A stretch of DNA of 64,000 nt from WVYX01 sp039586815 (GCA_039586815.1 JBDHJR010000002.1:112541-176540), one strand, 5' to 3'. Numbered from the stretch's first letter, positions 14,866-24,711 are shown. Notes: generated from the letters alone by a model not told the origin. Translations and numbers: made by a program.

Positions 14866-15800
14866 CGCACCTCGCGCAGGTGCTGCCTGAGTTCGTTCAG
14901 GTCGGACAGGTACCGCCCACCCATCGCTTCGATCTGGCGACTGAGCCGCGCGGCGGCAGCCCCACCGATCAGCAGATCCACACCGTCACCCAGCGCCGCA
15001 CGCAGCGCTTCGAGTTCCGCCCCCAGCCGGCCTGAGTCGTAGTCGCGGATGCTGCTCACTGCCACCGCCGCAGCACCCGATTGTGTGGCGGCCGCGGCAA
15101 TGTCCGCAGCGGGCAGGTCGGGTCCCAGTTGGCGGGCGCGCCACCCCTCGGTGCCGGCGACGACACCCACCAAGATGGCCCCCATCTCGTGCCGGTCGCC
15201 GGCCGGCGTCGTCACCAGCATCAAGGGGGCGGATGCGGGCACTTCCAGGATCTCCTCCATCCACTGCAGGGTGCGCTTGATGATGATGGAGGCGGCGTGC
15301 TCGTGTGCTGGGGTGAGCGAGCCGTCGTGCCAGCGGTCCCCGATCTGGCGGAGCAGGGGGCCGAGGACCTGATCAACAAAATCCGCGGCGCCCAGCGCTA
15401 AGACGGCCTGACCCAGCACAAACTGAAGCTGCCCCGAATCCAGGGCCTCGACGGCGCTGATGCCGGATGCCACGTACTCGCTCCCGGCGGCCGCCGCAGC
15501 CGGTGCCGGGGCAGTCGCCGTGCGCGCCGCCGAATCCTCCTCCAGCAGGGCGGCCAGCTCCTCGTTGCCCAGCTCGGCCACCTGCCTAATGGCCCGGCCA
15601 GCCTGCGTGGCCCTGTTGAGCAGGGTGAGACGCTCGATGTCGGCATCCGAGTAGAGCCGCTGCCCTCCTTCGCTGCGCTGCGGCTCGACCACTCCGTAGC
15701 GTCGCTCCCACACGCGTAGCACGTCGGGCGTGAGCCCGGTGCGCAGGGACACCACCCTGATCGGGTGACGTGGCTCTCGATTCCTGCTCGGCTCGGTCAT
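14862..15800 (-). CDS. carH: CarH/LitR-type MerR regulator with adenosylcobalamin-binding photosensory domain
   Basis: This 312-residue regulator has an N-terminal MerR helix-turn-helix (RVVSLRTGLTPDVLRVWERRYG, about 16-37), an Ala/Pro-rich linker (about 90-106), a four-helix cobalamin-capping domain and a B12-binding Rossmann domain. It keeps the known CarH light-sensor residues: Trp157-x9-Glu167-His168 (WHDGSLTPAHEH), His158 next to the Trp (equivalent to Thermus His132, which ligates cobalt after light exposure), and the lower-ligand motif GDRHEMG with His204. In CarH, dark AdoCbl tetramers repress and light breaks them apart. The gene is divergent from the fasciclin/photolyase unit, the usual LitR/CarH neighbourhood. 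The ATG lies 7 bases after a -10 with no SD, so the mRNA is probably leaderless. Confidence 0.88.
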   Translation of the reverse strand: MTEPSRNREPRHPIRVVSLRTGLTPDVLRVWERRYGVVEPQRSEGGQRLYSDADIERLTLLNRATQAGRAIRQVAELGNEELAALLEEDSAARTATAPAPAAAAAGSEYVASGISAVEALDSGQLQFVLGQAVLALGAADFVDQVLGPLLRQIGDRWHDGSLTPAHEHAASIIIKRTLQWMEEILEVPASAPLMLVTTPAGDRHEMGAILVGVVAGTEGWRARQLGPDLPAADIAAAATQSGAAAVAVSSIRDYDSGRLGAELEALRAALGDGVDLLIGGAAAARLSRQIEAMGGRYLSDLNELRQHLREVR

Positions 15801-15807
15801 GGCTGAC

Positions 15808-15886
15808 AAGATAGGAGGCTGTCTAAGCCATGTCAATATTTATATTTAGACAGACCCTTGACATAGGCTGGACTATCCCCTAAATT
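15808..15886. promoter_or_regulatory. Divergent promoter/operator between the CarH-like gene and the fasciclin gene
   Basis: On the minus strand, TTGACA (complement of 15831-15836) and TATCTT (complement of 15808-15813) are 17 bp apart and end 7 bases before the regulator's ATG. On the plus strand, TTGACA (15858-15863) and TAAATT (15881-15886) are 17 bp apart and face the fasciclin gene. Nested inverted repeats cover both -35 regions: TGTCTAA (15820-15826) with TTTAGACA (15845-15852), and AGCCATGTCAA with TTGACATAGGCT. This is the layout expected when one MerR-family tetramer represses both directions. Confidence 0.75.
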
Positions 15887-15974
15887 CTTAGACGTCAGTT
15901 GGACAACGCCCGCCAAGGTCGCGGGATTCCAAATAGATCATCCGCAAACCCAACACTACCTGGAGGCACCCAAC

Positions 15975-16484
15975 ATGAAGTTCCGCACCCTGAACGCCCT
16001 GGTCGCCGCCGGCCTTCTGTTCGCAGGAGCTGCCAAGGCCCAGATGAACCACTCGACGAGCGCGGCCGGCTATGCCACGGACGACATCGTGGACGTGGCG
16101 GTCGCAGCCGGCTCGTTCAACACCCTGGCCGCCGCCCTCACCGCTGCCGGCCTGGTTGAGACGCTCAAGGGCGAGGGCCCGTTCACCGTGTTCGCGCCGA
16201 CAGACGAGGCGTTCGCAAAGTTGCCCGAGGGAACCGTGGAGGCGCTGCTGCAGGACAAGGAGAAGCTGACCGCTATCCTCACGTACCACGTGGTGGCCGG
16301 CCGCGTCACCTCCGGTCAGGTGGTCAAGCTCGACCGTGCCACGACAGTCAACGGTCAGGACGTCAAGATCATGGTGAAGGATGGCTCGGTTTGGGTGAAC
16401 AACGCCACGGTCGTGAAGGCCGATGTCGAGGCCTCGAATGGCGTGATTCACGTGATTGACACGGTGATCCTGCCCGAGTGGTAG
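15975..16484 (+). CDS. Secreted fasciclin (FAS1) domain protein
   Basis: This 169-residue protein has a signal peptide (cleavage near AKA-QM, residue 22) followed by a single FAS1 domain. The H1 box is GPFTVFAPTDEAFAKLP and the H2 box is SNGVIHVIDTVILP. FAS1 proteins mediate adhesion or bind small ligands at the cell surface. It has a clear GGAGG Shine-Dalgarno and a leader of about 80 nt from the divergent CarH-controlled promoter, so it is probably light-induced. A hairpin separates it from the photolyase gene, which may lower downstream expression. Confidence 0.88.
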   Translation: MKFRTLNALVAAGLLFAGAAKAQMNHSTSAAGYATDDIVDVAVAAGSFNTLAAALTAAGLVETLKGEGPFTVFAPTDEAFAKLPEGTVEALLQDKEKLTAILTYHVVAGRVTSGQVVKLDRATTVNGQDVKIMVKDGSVWVNNATVVKADVEASNGVIHVIDTVILPEW

Positions 16485-16498
16485 GCTGATATCTTCTC

Positions 16499-16524
16499 GG
16501 GGTCGGCGGAAGGTCGCCGGCCCC
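16499..16524 (+). terminator. Hairpin between fasciclin and photolyase genes
   Basis: GGGGTCGGCG pairs with CGCCGGCCCC (10 bp, one G-U pair, 6-base loop) 15 bases after the fasciclin stop. No T-run follows, so it may be a partial terminator or an mRNA-stabilising stem rather than a full stop. Confidence 0.5.
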
Positions 16525-16552
16525 AAGGCCGCCGAGTTACAGGCATCGCGCA

Positions 16553-18040
16553 ATGAGCCCCGTTCCCGCTATCCGCGTCCGCGCCGCTAACGACGCGCCC
16601 CCCGGAGGGGAGGGGGCGTTCGTGCTGTATTGGATGACGGCGCACCGCCGGCTCACGGCGAATTTCGCGCTCGAGCGAGCCGTCGAGTGGGCCAACGAGT
16701 TGGAGAAGCCGCTGCTCGTGCTGGAGGCTCTGCGTGCGGATTATCCCTGGGCCAGCGAGCGCTTTCACGCGTTCGTGCTGCAGGGCATGGGGGATCACGC
16801 CGCCGCCCTTGCCGCGAGCCGCGTTGGATACGTCCCATACGTGGAACCGGAGGTCGGGGCCGGCAAGGGTCTGTTACAGACGTTGGCCGCTTCGGCTGCC
16901 GTGATCGTGACCGACGACTACCCGGCGTTCTTTCTGCCGCGTATGGTGAGCGCAGCGGCGCCGCGAGTGTCCGTGCGACTCGAAGCAGTGGATGCCAATG
17001 GACTGCTCCCGCTGCGGGCCGCCACGAGCGACTTCGCTACGGCGCATCAGTTCCGTCGCTTCCTGCATCACGCGCTCTCAGAGCACCTCGTGGATTGGCC
17101 GCTAGCCGAACCGCTGGCGGCGCTCGATGCCCCGCGTTTCCAGGGTGCCGATCGTGCCGTTACCGACCGCTGGCCAGCCGCGTCCGCCCGACTGCTTGCG
17201 GGCGAACGGTCCGCCCTCGCGGGCCTGCCGATCGACCACGCCGTGCCACCGGTGGCCCTGCGCGGAGGCTCCACGGCCGCCCGCGAGGCTGCCGATCGGT
17301 TCGTGCACGAGCGGCTCGCGCGCTACGCAGAGCGGCGCAATGAGCTGAGTGACCCGGGAACCAGCGGCCTCTCGCCGTACCTCCACTTCGGTCACCTGGG
17401 TGCCCACGAGCTGTTCGCGCGTGTCGCTGTCGCCGAAGGGTGGACTCCCGACGAGCTGCTGCCGCAGGCCCGCGGCAGCCGTTCCGGCTGGGGAATGAGT
17501 GAGAGTGCCACGGCATTCGTGGATCAGCTCGTGACGTGGCGCGAGCTGGGGTACAACATGTGCGCGTTCCGCTCCGACTACGACCGCTACGATTCGCTGC
17601 CGGAGTGGGCCAAGCACACTCTGGCGGATCACGCGCGCGATCCGCGCGAGTACCGCTACGACCGTGCCGCGTTCGAGAGCGCGGCCACGCACGACGAATT
17701 GTGGAACGCGGCGCAGCGGCAGTTGGTACAGGAGGGGCAGATGCACAACTACCTGCGCATGTTGTGGGGCAAGAAGATCCTCGAGTGGTCTGGGTCGCCC
17801 ATCGACGCGCTGCAGGTAATGATCGAGCTCAACAACAGGTACGCTCTCGACGGGCGCGATCCCAACTCCTATTCGGGGATCTTCTGGGTGCTGGGCCGCT
17901 ACGACCGGGCGTGGGGCCCGGAACGGCCGGTGTTCGGCAAGATACGCTACATGAGCTCGCGGAACACGGCCCGCAAGCTGCGCGTGGGTCCGTATCTCGA
18001 GCGCTACGGTGCCGCAGCGATTCAAGGAGCCTCGCTTTGA
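16553..18040 (+). CDS. phr: Class II-type CPD photolyase (deoxyribodipyrimidine photolyase)
   Basis: This 495-residue flavoprotein would repair cyclobutane pyrimidine dimers using blue light. The N-terminal alpha/beta antenna domain begins FVLYWMTAHRRLTANFALERAV, the class II pattern. The FAD domain shows LSPYLHFGHLG, TAFVDQLVTWRELGYNMC, MHNYLRMLWGKKILEWS, ELNNRYALDGRDPNSYSG and ERPVFGKIRYMSSRN; the last three are highly diagnostic of class II enzymes rather than PhrB. The length is within the family range. It sits next to a CarH-type photoregulator, the standard genomic link for light-induced repair. The stop overlaps the TTG start of the next gene. Confidence 0.92.
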   Translation: MSPVPAIRVRAANDAPPGGEGAFVLYWMTAHRRLTANFALERAVEWANELEKPLLVLEALRADYPWASERFHAFVLQGMGDHAAALAASRVGYVPYVEPEVGAGKGLLQTLAASAAVIVTDDYPAFFLPRMVSAAAPRVSVRLEAVDANGLLPLRAATSDFATAHQFRRFLHHALSEHLVDWPLAEPLAALDAPRFQGADRAVTDRWPAASARLLAGERSALAGLPIDHAVPPVALRGGSTAAREAADRFVHERLARYAERRNELSDPGTSGLSPYLHFGHLGAHELFARVAVAEGWTPDELLPQARGSRSGWGMSESATAFVDQLVTWRELGYNMCAFRSDYDRYDSLPEWAKHTLADHARDPREYRYDRAAFESAATHDELWNAAQRQLVQEGQMHNYLRMLWGKKILEWSGSPIDALQVMIELNNRYALDGRDPNSYSGIFWVLGRYDRAWGPERPVFGKIRYMSSRNTARKLRVGPYLERYGAAAIQGASL

Positions 18041-18516
18041 CCGGCGCCAAGCGGAACGGCAAGCGGTTCGTGCTGGCACGATCACAGACGGTGCCGGCCG
18101 ATCTGGACGCCGTGTTCACGTTCTTCACGGATCCCTACAACCTGGCGGAGATAACCCCACCATGGCTCGTGTTCCAGGTGCAGGCGGCCTCCGATCCGGT
18201 CTTGCGGGAGGGCACCCGCATCAGCTACCGCATCCGATGGCTGGGTGTCCCCCTACGGTGGGAGTCCCACATCGATCGCCTCGTCGAGAATGTCCGCTTC
18301 GCGGATGAGATGCTCGTTGGGCCCTACAAGTCGTGGTATCACCTGCACAGCTTCCGGCCGGTGCCCGAAGGTGTGGAGGTGTCGGACCGTGTGGAGTATG
18401 CGCTGCCGCTAGGGCCGCTCGGTCTGGCGGCGCACGCCGTCATGGTGCGGCGGCAACTCGAGGGGATCTTCGACTACCGGGCCCGCCGCATCGAGCAGAT
18501 CTTCCCCGGCCTGTAG
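18037..18516 (+). CDS. SRPBCC (START-like) ligand-binding protein, TTG start
   Basis: This 159-residue protein belongs to the SRPBCC helix-grip fold: FVLARSQTVPADLDAVFTFF then DPYNLAEITPPWLVFQV, a central sheet with GVPLRWESHIDRLVENVRF, and a C-terminal long helix (QLEGIFDYRARRIEQIF). Proteins of this subgroup (CoxG/YfiN-like SRPBCC) often lie beside photolyase genes. No ATG exists near the N-terminus; TTG at 18037, which overlaps the photolyase TGA, has AAGGAG seven bases upstream and is therefore a convincing start. The co-operon position suggests a role in the light/UV response. The ligand is unknown. Confidence 0.82.
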   Translation: MTGAKRNGKRFVLARSQTVPADLDAVFTFFTDPYNLAEITPPWLVFQVQAASDPVLREGTRISYRIRWLGVPLRWESHIDRLVENVRFADEMLVGPYKSWYHLHSFRPVPEGVEVSDRVEYALPLGPLGLAAHAVMVRRQLEGIFDYRARRIEQIFPGL

Positions 18517-18533
18517 GCGCCTCGCAACGCCGC

Positions 18534-18562
18534 TTGGAATCCCATCTGACGCTACGTACCTT
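18534..18562 (+). promoter_or_regulatory. Probable leaderless promoter of thiI
   Basis: TTGGAA (18534-18539), 17 bp, TACCTT (18557-18562), then 6 bases to the ATG at 18569. There is no Shine-Dalgarno before thiI, so transcription would start at or just before the start codon. Confidence 0.5.
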
Positions 18563-18568
18563 CGAGGC

Positions 18569-20038
18569 ATGACCTCGAAGGCGACGCCAGAATACACGCT
18601 CTTCCTGGTTCGCGTGGCGCCCGAAGTCGCCACCAAAGCCCGCAGGACCCGCCGGCGGTTCCAGCAGCGGCTGGTGCGCAACATGCGCGACGCGCTGGCG
18701 GCGGGGGACATCGACGCCCGGATCGACGCGCGTTGGAGCCGCATCCTGGTGGAGGCGTCCGATCCTTCCGCGCTCAACCGGCTGGCCGCCGTGTTCGGTG
18801 TGAGCAGCGTGTCGCAGGTGGAAGCGCGGCTGCCCGCCGACCTGGACGAGATCGTGCGCGTGGGCGAATCGCTCTACGCCGAGCGGGTGCGAGACCAGAG
18901 GTTCGCGGTGCGGGCCCGACGGGTGGGCAAGCACTCCTTCACCGCACAGGAAGTGAAGGTGCAGCTCGGAGCCGCGCTGGACCGATACGCCGCCGCGGTC
19001 GACCTGGATCATCCCGACGTCACCGTCTCGGTGGAGGTGCGTGACGAGGAGGCCTTCCTCTATAGCGGACGGGAGCAGGGGATGGGGGGGCTGCCCCTCG
19101 GTGTCGAAGGGAAGGCGGTGTGTCTCATCTCCGGCGGGTTCGACTCGGCAGTTGCCGCATGGCTCATGCTCAAGCGCGGCATCTCCCTCGACTACGTGTT
19201 CTGCAACCTGAGCGGTGAGGCGTACGAGCGCGCCGTGGTATCGGTGGCCAAGATCCTGGCCGACGAGTGGAGCTTCGGCGACCGCCCGCGCATCCACGTC
19301 GTTGATTTCGTGCCGACGGTGGACGAGCTCAAGGCGAAGGTGCAGCCCAAGTACTGGCAGGTTGTGCTCAAGCGCCTCATGTACCGCGCCGGTGAAGCTG
19401 TAGCCCAGGATATTCGCGGCGAGGCCGTGATCACCGGTGAGGCGGTGGGCCAGGTCTCCTCGCAGACGCTGGGTAACCTGCGTGCCATCGATGAAGTGGC
19501 GTCGCTTCCGGTGTTCCGCCCGCTGCTCGGGCTCGACAAGCTGGAGATCATAGCGCGGGCCGAGCGTATCGGGACCGCAGTGCTGAGCGCGCATGTGCGG
19601 GAGTACTGCGCCATCCTGCAGGATCGGCCGGTGACCCACGCGAAGCCCGCGGCGGCGCGGGACGAGGAATCGCACGTCGACCTCTCAGTGCTGCAGCACG
19701 CCGTATCCCAGCGGAAGACGCTGGATCTGCGCGCACTGCGCGACGTGGACCTGGTGCAGCCCTATCTCTTCGCCACGGAGATCCCCGAGGGCGCGGTGGT
19801 GTTGGACTGCCGCGAGCCGCACCACTTCCGGCACTGGCACTACCCCGGCGCGGAGCGCCGCGACATCGCCGATCTAGCGACGCGCTTCAAGCAGCTCGAC
19901 AAGACGCGGACGTACGTGCTGTACTGCAGCTTCGGTGTGCAGACCGCTTACCTGGCGGAGGTGATGCAGCGGGAGGGCTACGAGGCCTACTCGTTCAAGG
20001 GGGGCGCGCGCCAGCTGCTGCAGATGGTCACCGTCTAA
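18569..20038 (+). CDS. thiI: tRNA 4-thiouridine synthase ThiI with rhodanese domain
   Basis: This 489-residue protein adds sulfur to U8 of tRNA and may supply sulfur for thiazole synthesis. Domains in order: an N-terminal ferredoxin-like/THUMP region (to about residue 165), a PP-loop ATPase with LISGGFDSAVAAW (about 185-197), the sulfur-accepting Cys in HVREYCAIL (about 346), and a C-terminal rhodanese domain with active-site Cys in VLYCSFGVQTA (about 452). Both cysteines of the E. coli disulfide mechanism are therefore present. The sequence GEAVGQVSSQTLGNLRAID is family-typical. It is separated from the SRPBCC gene by 52 bases and has its own promoter-like element. Confidence 0.93.
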   Translation: MTSKATPEYTLFLVRVAPEVATKARRTRRRFQQRLVRNMRDALAAGDIDARIDARWSRILVEASDPSALNRLAAVFGVSSVSQVEARLPADLDEIVRVGESLYAERVRDQRFAVRARRVGKHSFTAQEVKVQLGAALDRYAAAVDLDHPDVTVSVEVRDEEAFLYSGREQGMGGLPLGVEGKAVCLISGGFDSAVAAWLMLKRGISLDYVFCNLSGEAYERAVVSVAKILADEWSFGDRPRIHVVDFVPTVDELKAKVQPKYWQVVLKRLMYRAGEAVAQDIRGEAVITGEAVGQVSSQTLGNLRAIDEVASLPVFRPLLGLDKLEIIARAERIGTAVLSAHVREYCAILQDRPVTHAKPAAARDEESHVDLSVLQHAVSQRKTLDLRALRDVDLVQPYLFATEIPEGAVVLDCREPHHFRHWHYPGAERRDIADLATRFKQLDKTRTYVLYCSFGVQTAYLAEVMQREGYEAYSFKGGARQLLQMVTV

Positions 20039-20132
20039 CGAGCCCGCCCCACGCCTGGCGCCCGCGCGACCCGCGCTCCATACTTGGGCCCGCGACGCCT
20101 CCCCGGATTTCTCATCTGAAAGGACCGCGCGC

Positions 20133-21461
20133 ATGACCGAGTCTGGAGCTGCCGCAGACGTGGTGCGTCCGCCGCCGCCCGCGATGTACCGCTGGCTGGT
20201 GTTGGTCGTGATCAGCCTGGCGATGTTCGGGAATTACTACGTCTACGACGCGGTGAGCCCGATCGCCGACCTCCTGAAGGATCAGCTCGGTTTCTCGGAC
20301 AAGAACATCGGGTTGCTCAACGCGATCTACAGCTTCCCGAACATCATAATGGTGCTGATCGGCGGGATCATCATCGACAGGGTAGGGGTCAAGAAGGCCA
20401 CGCTGCTGTTTGGCGTGCTCTGCTTCGTGGGTGCGGTGATCACTGCTGCGACGAGCCAGCTGGCGGTCATGGCTAGCGGCCGCTTGATCTTCGGTGTCGG
20501 GGCGGAGTCGCTGATCGTCTCGGTGACCACGGCCATCGCGCGGTGGTTCAAGGGGAAGGAACTCTCATTCGCGTTCGGCGTGAACCTCACGATCGCGCGC
20601 CTCGGGTCGTTTCTGGCGCTCAATTCCCCCACCTGGGCGAAGCCGGCCTTCGAGAGTTGGCAGTGGCCACTCGTGATCGCCGTCGTGGTCGGCACCCTCT
20701 GTGTGATAGGCCCTCTGGTCTACTGGATCATGGAGGACCGGGCAACGCAGCAGTACCAGATCGGCGAGGCGGGCGAGACCGAGAAGGTCGTCGTCGCCGA
20801 CCTCTTCCGTTTCCCGAAATCGTACTGGTACGTCGTGCTGCTGTGCGTGACCTTTTACTCTGCAGTCTTCCCGTTCCAGACGTTCGCCGTGAAGTTCTTC
20901 ATCGAGGGCCACGGAACGACTCGCGAGTTCGGCGGCTTCCTGTCCAGCCTCATCACGCTGTTCGCGATGATCTTCACGCCACTGTTCGGTCTGATGGTGG
21001 ACCGCGTCGGTAAGCGTGCGCTCTTCATGATGTGGGGTTCGCTGCTGCTGGTGCCGGTCTACCTGATGATGGCCTACTCCAGCGTACCGTTGCTCGTGCC
21101 GATGGCGATGATGGGGATCGCGTTCTCCCTGGTGCCCGCGGTGATGTGGCCCGCGGTGGCCTATCTGGTGGACGAAGGGAGGCTCGGCACCGCCTACGGC
21201 TTGATGACCATGATCCAGAACATCGGTCTGTTCGGGTTCAACATGATGATCGGCTGGGCCAATGACTTTGCGGGCGCCAGCGTGCAGAACCCCGGTGGGT
21301 ATGCCCTCGGGATGTGGATCTTCTCGATACTGGGCTTCCTGGGCTTCTTCTTCGCCTGGCTGTTGCGCAGGGCCGAGACCGGGCCCCAGGCCCATGGGCT
21401 GGAGACGATCACGGTGAGGTCGACGATGGAGGCGGAGGCGCAGGCGCGCTCGCAGGAGTAG
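20133..21461 (+). CDS. Major facilitator superfamily transporter
   Basis: This 442-residue carrier has about 12 predicted membrane helices. MFS signature loops are visible: IIIDRVGVKKATLLFGVLC after helix 2 and LFGLMVDRVGKRALFMMW between helices 8 and 9. The N-terminus before helix 1 is Pro-rich and cytoplasmic. The loop EFGGFLSSLITLFAMIFTP and the overall order resemble MFSD1/organic-anion-type members, but substrate cannot be assigned. The start ATG at 20133 has an AAGGA motif 11 bases upstream. A stem-loop at 21492-21526 follows. It appears to be a single-gene unit. Confidence 0.85.
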   Translation: MTESGAAADVVRPPPPAMYRWLVLVVISLAMFGNYYVYDAVSPIADLLKDQLGFSDKNIGLLNAIYSFPNIIMVLIGGIIIDRVGVKKATLLFGVLCFVGAVITAATSQLAVMASGRLIFGVGAESLIVSVTTAIARWFKGKELSFAFGVNLTIARLGSFLALNSPTWAKPAFESWQWPLVIAVVVGTLCVIGPLVYWIMEDRATQQYQIGEAGETEKVVVADLFRFPKSYWYVVLLCVTFYSAVFPFQTFAVKFFIEGHGTTREFGGFLSSLITLFAMIFTPLFGLMVDRVGKRALFMMWGSLLLVPVYLMMAYSSVPLLVPMAMMGIAFSLVPAVMWPAVAYLVDEGRLGTAYGLMTMIQNIGLFGFNMMIGWANDFAGASVQNPGGYALGMWIFSILGFLGFFFAWLLRRAETGPQAHGLETITVRSTMEAEAQARSQE

Positions 21462-21491
21462 ATCGGCGCAGCGGCACCCGCGCCCGGACGA

Positions 21492-21530
21492 GAGAAAGGC
21501 GACATCCTCGCGGATGCCGCCTTCTCGTTT
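21492..21530 (+). terminator. Stem-loop terminator after the MFS gene
   Basis: GAGAA-GGCG and ACATCC pair with GGATG-CGCC and TTCTC around a 4-base loop (21492-21526) with one bulge and one mismatch, followed by GTTT. It starts 30 bases after the stop codon. Confidence 0.65.
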
Positions 21531-21752
21531 ATCCGGGCCGTCCGCAGCCCGGCACTTCGGGGGAGGTGGTAATGGCCACGATCGTCGTGGCTGGATTAGA
21601 AAACAGGGGTCGGGTGGTCCGGGTTCCCGCTCTGGCGTGGCAAGGGTAAGGTGTTGTAAAGCAGGCACTTACAGTTTCTGGCCCAGGCTGGCGCCGAACC
21701 GGGATGCCCTCGGGAACTTACGAAATATCGTCAGTTGTGTCAGATTGTGACC
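21531..21752 (+). promoter_or_regulatory. Upstream region of the sigma54 activator gene with one candidate autoregulatory palindrome
   Basis: No gene is seen here. Near its 3' end, TTACGAAATATCGTCAG (21718-21734) matches the reverse complement of 23684-23700 at 15 of 17 positions; the latter lies behind the activator gene and ahead of a sigma54-type promoter. The copy here ends 18 bases before the activator ATG at 21753, a position suited to autorepression. I find no GG-N10-GC sigma54 promoter and no convincing -35/-10 pair in this stretch. Confidence 0.5.
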
Positions 21753-23654
<1,902 letters not shown>

Positions 23655-23668
23655 CCGAAGTCGGTCCG

Positions 23669-23700
23669 GCGATATTTTGTCGCCTGACGAAATATCGTAA
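23669..23700 (+). promoter_or_regulatory. Paired palindromic sites, candidate upstream activating sequence for the sigma54 activator
   Basis: Two head-to-head copies of a CGATATTT(C/T)GTC element lie here: CGATATTTTGTC (23670-23681) and GACGAAATATCG (23686-23697), forming a 12-bp inverted repeat with one G-U pair and a 4-base centre. The right copy extends to CTGACGAAATATCGTAA, the same 17-mer type as at 21718-21734. The pair ends 100 bases before the -24 element at 23800, a normal distance for enhancer-binding proteins acting by DNA looping. Confidence 0.6.
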
Positions 23701-23712
23701 GTAGTGTGCTTG

Positions 23713-23738
23713 AGGCCGGGTCCGACGATCCGGCCTTT
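23713..23738 (+). terminator. Intrinsic terminator of the sigma54 activator gene
   Basis: AGGCCGG (23713-23719) pairs with CCGGCCT (23730-23736), followed by TTTCTGTCT. It lies downstream of the paired palindromes and upstream of the STAS gene, so that gene needs its own promoter. Confidence 0.7.
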
Positions 23739-23798
23739 CTGTCTCATAACCACTTTCTTTTCAACGAGTTGTAGGATCTGAGGCAGCACCCATCGGTG

Positions 23799-23814
23799 TG
23801 GCATGGCGCGTGCT
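23799..23814 (+). promoter_or_regulatory. Sigma54-type (-24/-12) promoter for the STAS/ECF genes
   Basis: TGGCATGGCGCGTGCT has the invariant GG (23800-23801) and GC (23812-23813) separated by exactly 10 bases. Transcription would begin near 23825, upstream of the GTG start at 23851. The upstream palindromes at 23669-23700 and the sigma54 activator gene next door support it, although the -12 half (GTGC rather than TTGC) is imperfect. Confidence 0.5.
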
Positions 23815-23850
23815 ATAGAGGAATGGCGAACCCATTGCCGAGGACCGAGC

Positions 23851-24120
23851 GTGCTGCGCATTACCCGTCTCGCGGAGCTACCACCGCAAATCACACTCAA
23901 GGTGGAGGGCAGGATCCAGGGCGACGCCGTGGGCCTGCTGGAGCAGGAGTGCCGCGAGCAGATCGATGGTGGACGACGCGTCCAGCTCGACTTCGCCGAC
24001 GTGGCCGCCATCGACCGGCACGGTATAGCGATGCTGCGCGGGCTCAGGAGCGATCAGCTCGAGATCGTGCGTGCCGCTCCCTTCCTCGGCGCCCTCCTGG
24101 GAGAGAAGGAGCTGCTATGA
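23851..24120 (+). CDS. STAS-domain protein (anti-sigma-factor-antagonist-like)
   Basis: This 89-residue single-domain protein starts VLRITRLAELPPQITLKVEGRI, with the beta-strand LQLDFADVAAIDRHGIAMLRGL-type core of STAS domains (here VQLDFADVAAIDRHGIAML). The usual phosphorylatable Ser/Thr of SpoIIAA after the DxxxID strand is replaced: the motif reads AAIDRHG, with no Ser after Asp. It may therefore act without phosphorylation or sense something else. A longer in-frame start at 23803 would lie inside the sigma54 promoter, so the GTG at 23851 (AGGA upstream) is chosen. Its stop overlaps the ECF sigma start, suggesting a coupled regulatory pair. Confidence 0.7.
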   Translation: MLRITRLAELPPQITLKVEGRIQGDAVGLLEQECREQIDGGRRVQLDFADVAAIDRHGIAMLRGLRSDQLEIVRAAPFLGALLGEKELL

Positions 24121-24707
24121 CCGCCGTAGCTGCAGAGATTCCCGCTGCTGCCGCACCGCCGGTGTTCGAGGATCTGGCCATGCCGCATGCAGACTTCCTC
24201 TACCGGTTCGCCCTGCGCCTCAGCGGAGAGCCCGCCATGGCGGAGGACCTGGTGCAGGAGACGATGCTGCGGGCGCACAGCAACTGGCACCGGTTCGATG
24301 CCGGCTCGAACGTACGGGCCTGGCTGGCCACGATCCTGCGGAACTCGTTCATCAACGAGTATCGTCGCCGCAAGCGCGAGGTGAACCGCATGAGCGTGGA
24401 GGACATGGAGTCGTTCATGATCCTGCAAACGGATCAGCGCGACCCAGAGCATGACTTCTTCAACGGGTTGGTGGACGAGGAGATCGTGCACGCCATGGAC
24501 GAGCTGCCGGCCGAGTACAAGGAAGCGCTGCTGATGAGCGACCTCGACGGGCTGCCCTACGCGGTGATCGCCAGGGAGACGGGAGCGCCGCTGGGTACCG
24601 TGAAGTCGCGCATCCACAGGGCGCGCCAATTCCTGCAGAAGAAGCTGTTCGCCTACGCCTTCGAGATGGGATACGTGAAGGGTGAGATCGGTCTCCAAGC
24701 GGCCTAG
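24117..24707 (+). CDS. ECF-family RNA polymerase sigma factor
   Basis: This 196-residue group 4 sigma factor has region 2 (DFLYRFALRLSGEPAMAEDLVQETMLRAHSNWHRF, then NVRAWLATILRNSFINEYRRRKRE), a linker (about 105-135) and region 4 (AMDELPAEYKEALLMSDLDG, then AVIARETGAPLGTVKSRIHRARQFL). The AEDLVQETMLRA motif is the core-binding helix of region 2.2. The ATG overlaps the STAS stop (ATGA). No classic zinc anti-sigma gene follows; the STAS protein upstream and the SnoaL-like gene downstream are its only neighbours. The regulon is unknown. Confidence 0.9.
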   Translation: MTAVAAEIPAAAAPPVFEDLAMPHADFLYRFALRLSGEPAMAEDLVQETMLRAHSNWHRFDAGSNVRAWLATILRNSFINEYRRRKREVNRMSVEDMESFMILQTDQRDPEHDFFNGLVDEEIVHAMDELPAEYKEALLMSDLDGLPYAVIARETGAPLGTVKSRIHRARQFLQKKLFAYAFEMGYVKGEIGLQAA

Positions 24708-24711
24708 GGCC

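Noticed and set aside
21531..21752. A sigma54 promoter for the PAS activator gene itself.
   Set aside because: Several GG dinucleotides were checked but none has GC exactly 10 bases downstream in a sensible context.
23803..24120. A longer STAS protein starting at the ATG at 23803.
   Set aside because: That start would lie inside the proposed sigma54 promoter and adds 16 residues with no family similarity; GTG at 23851 fits the domain start.
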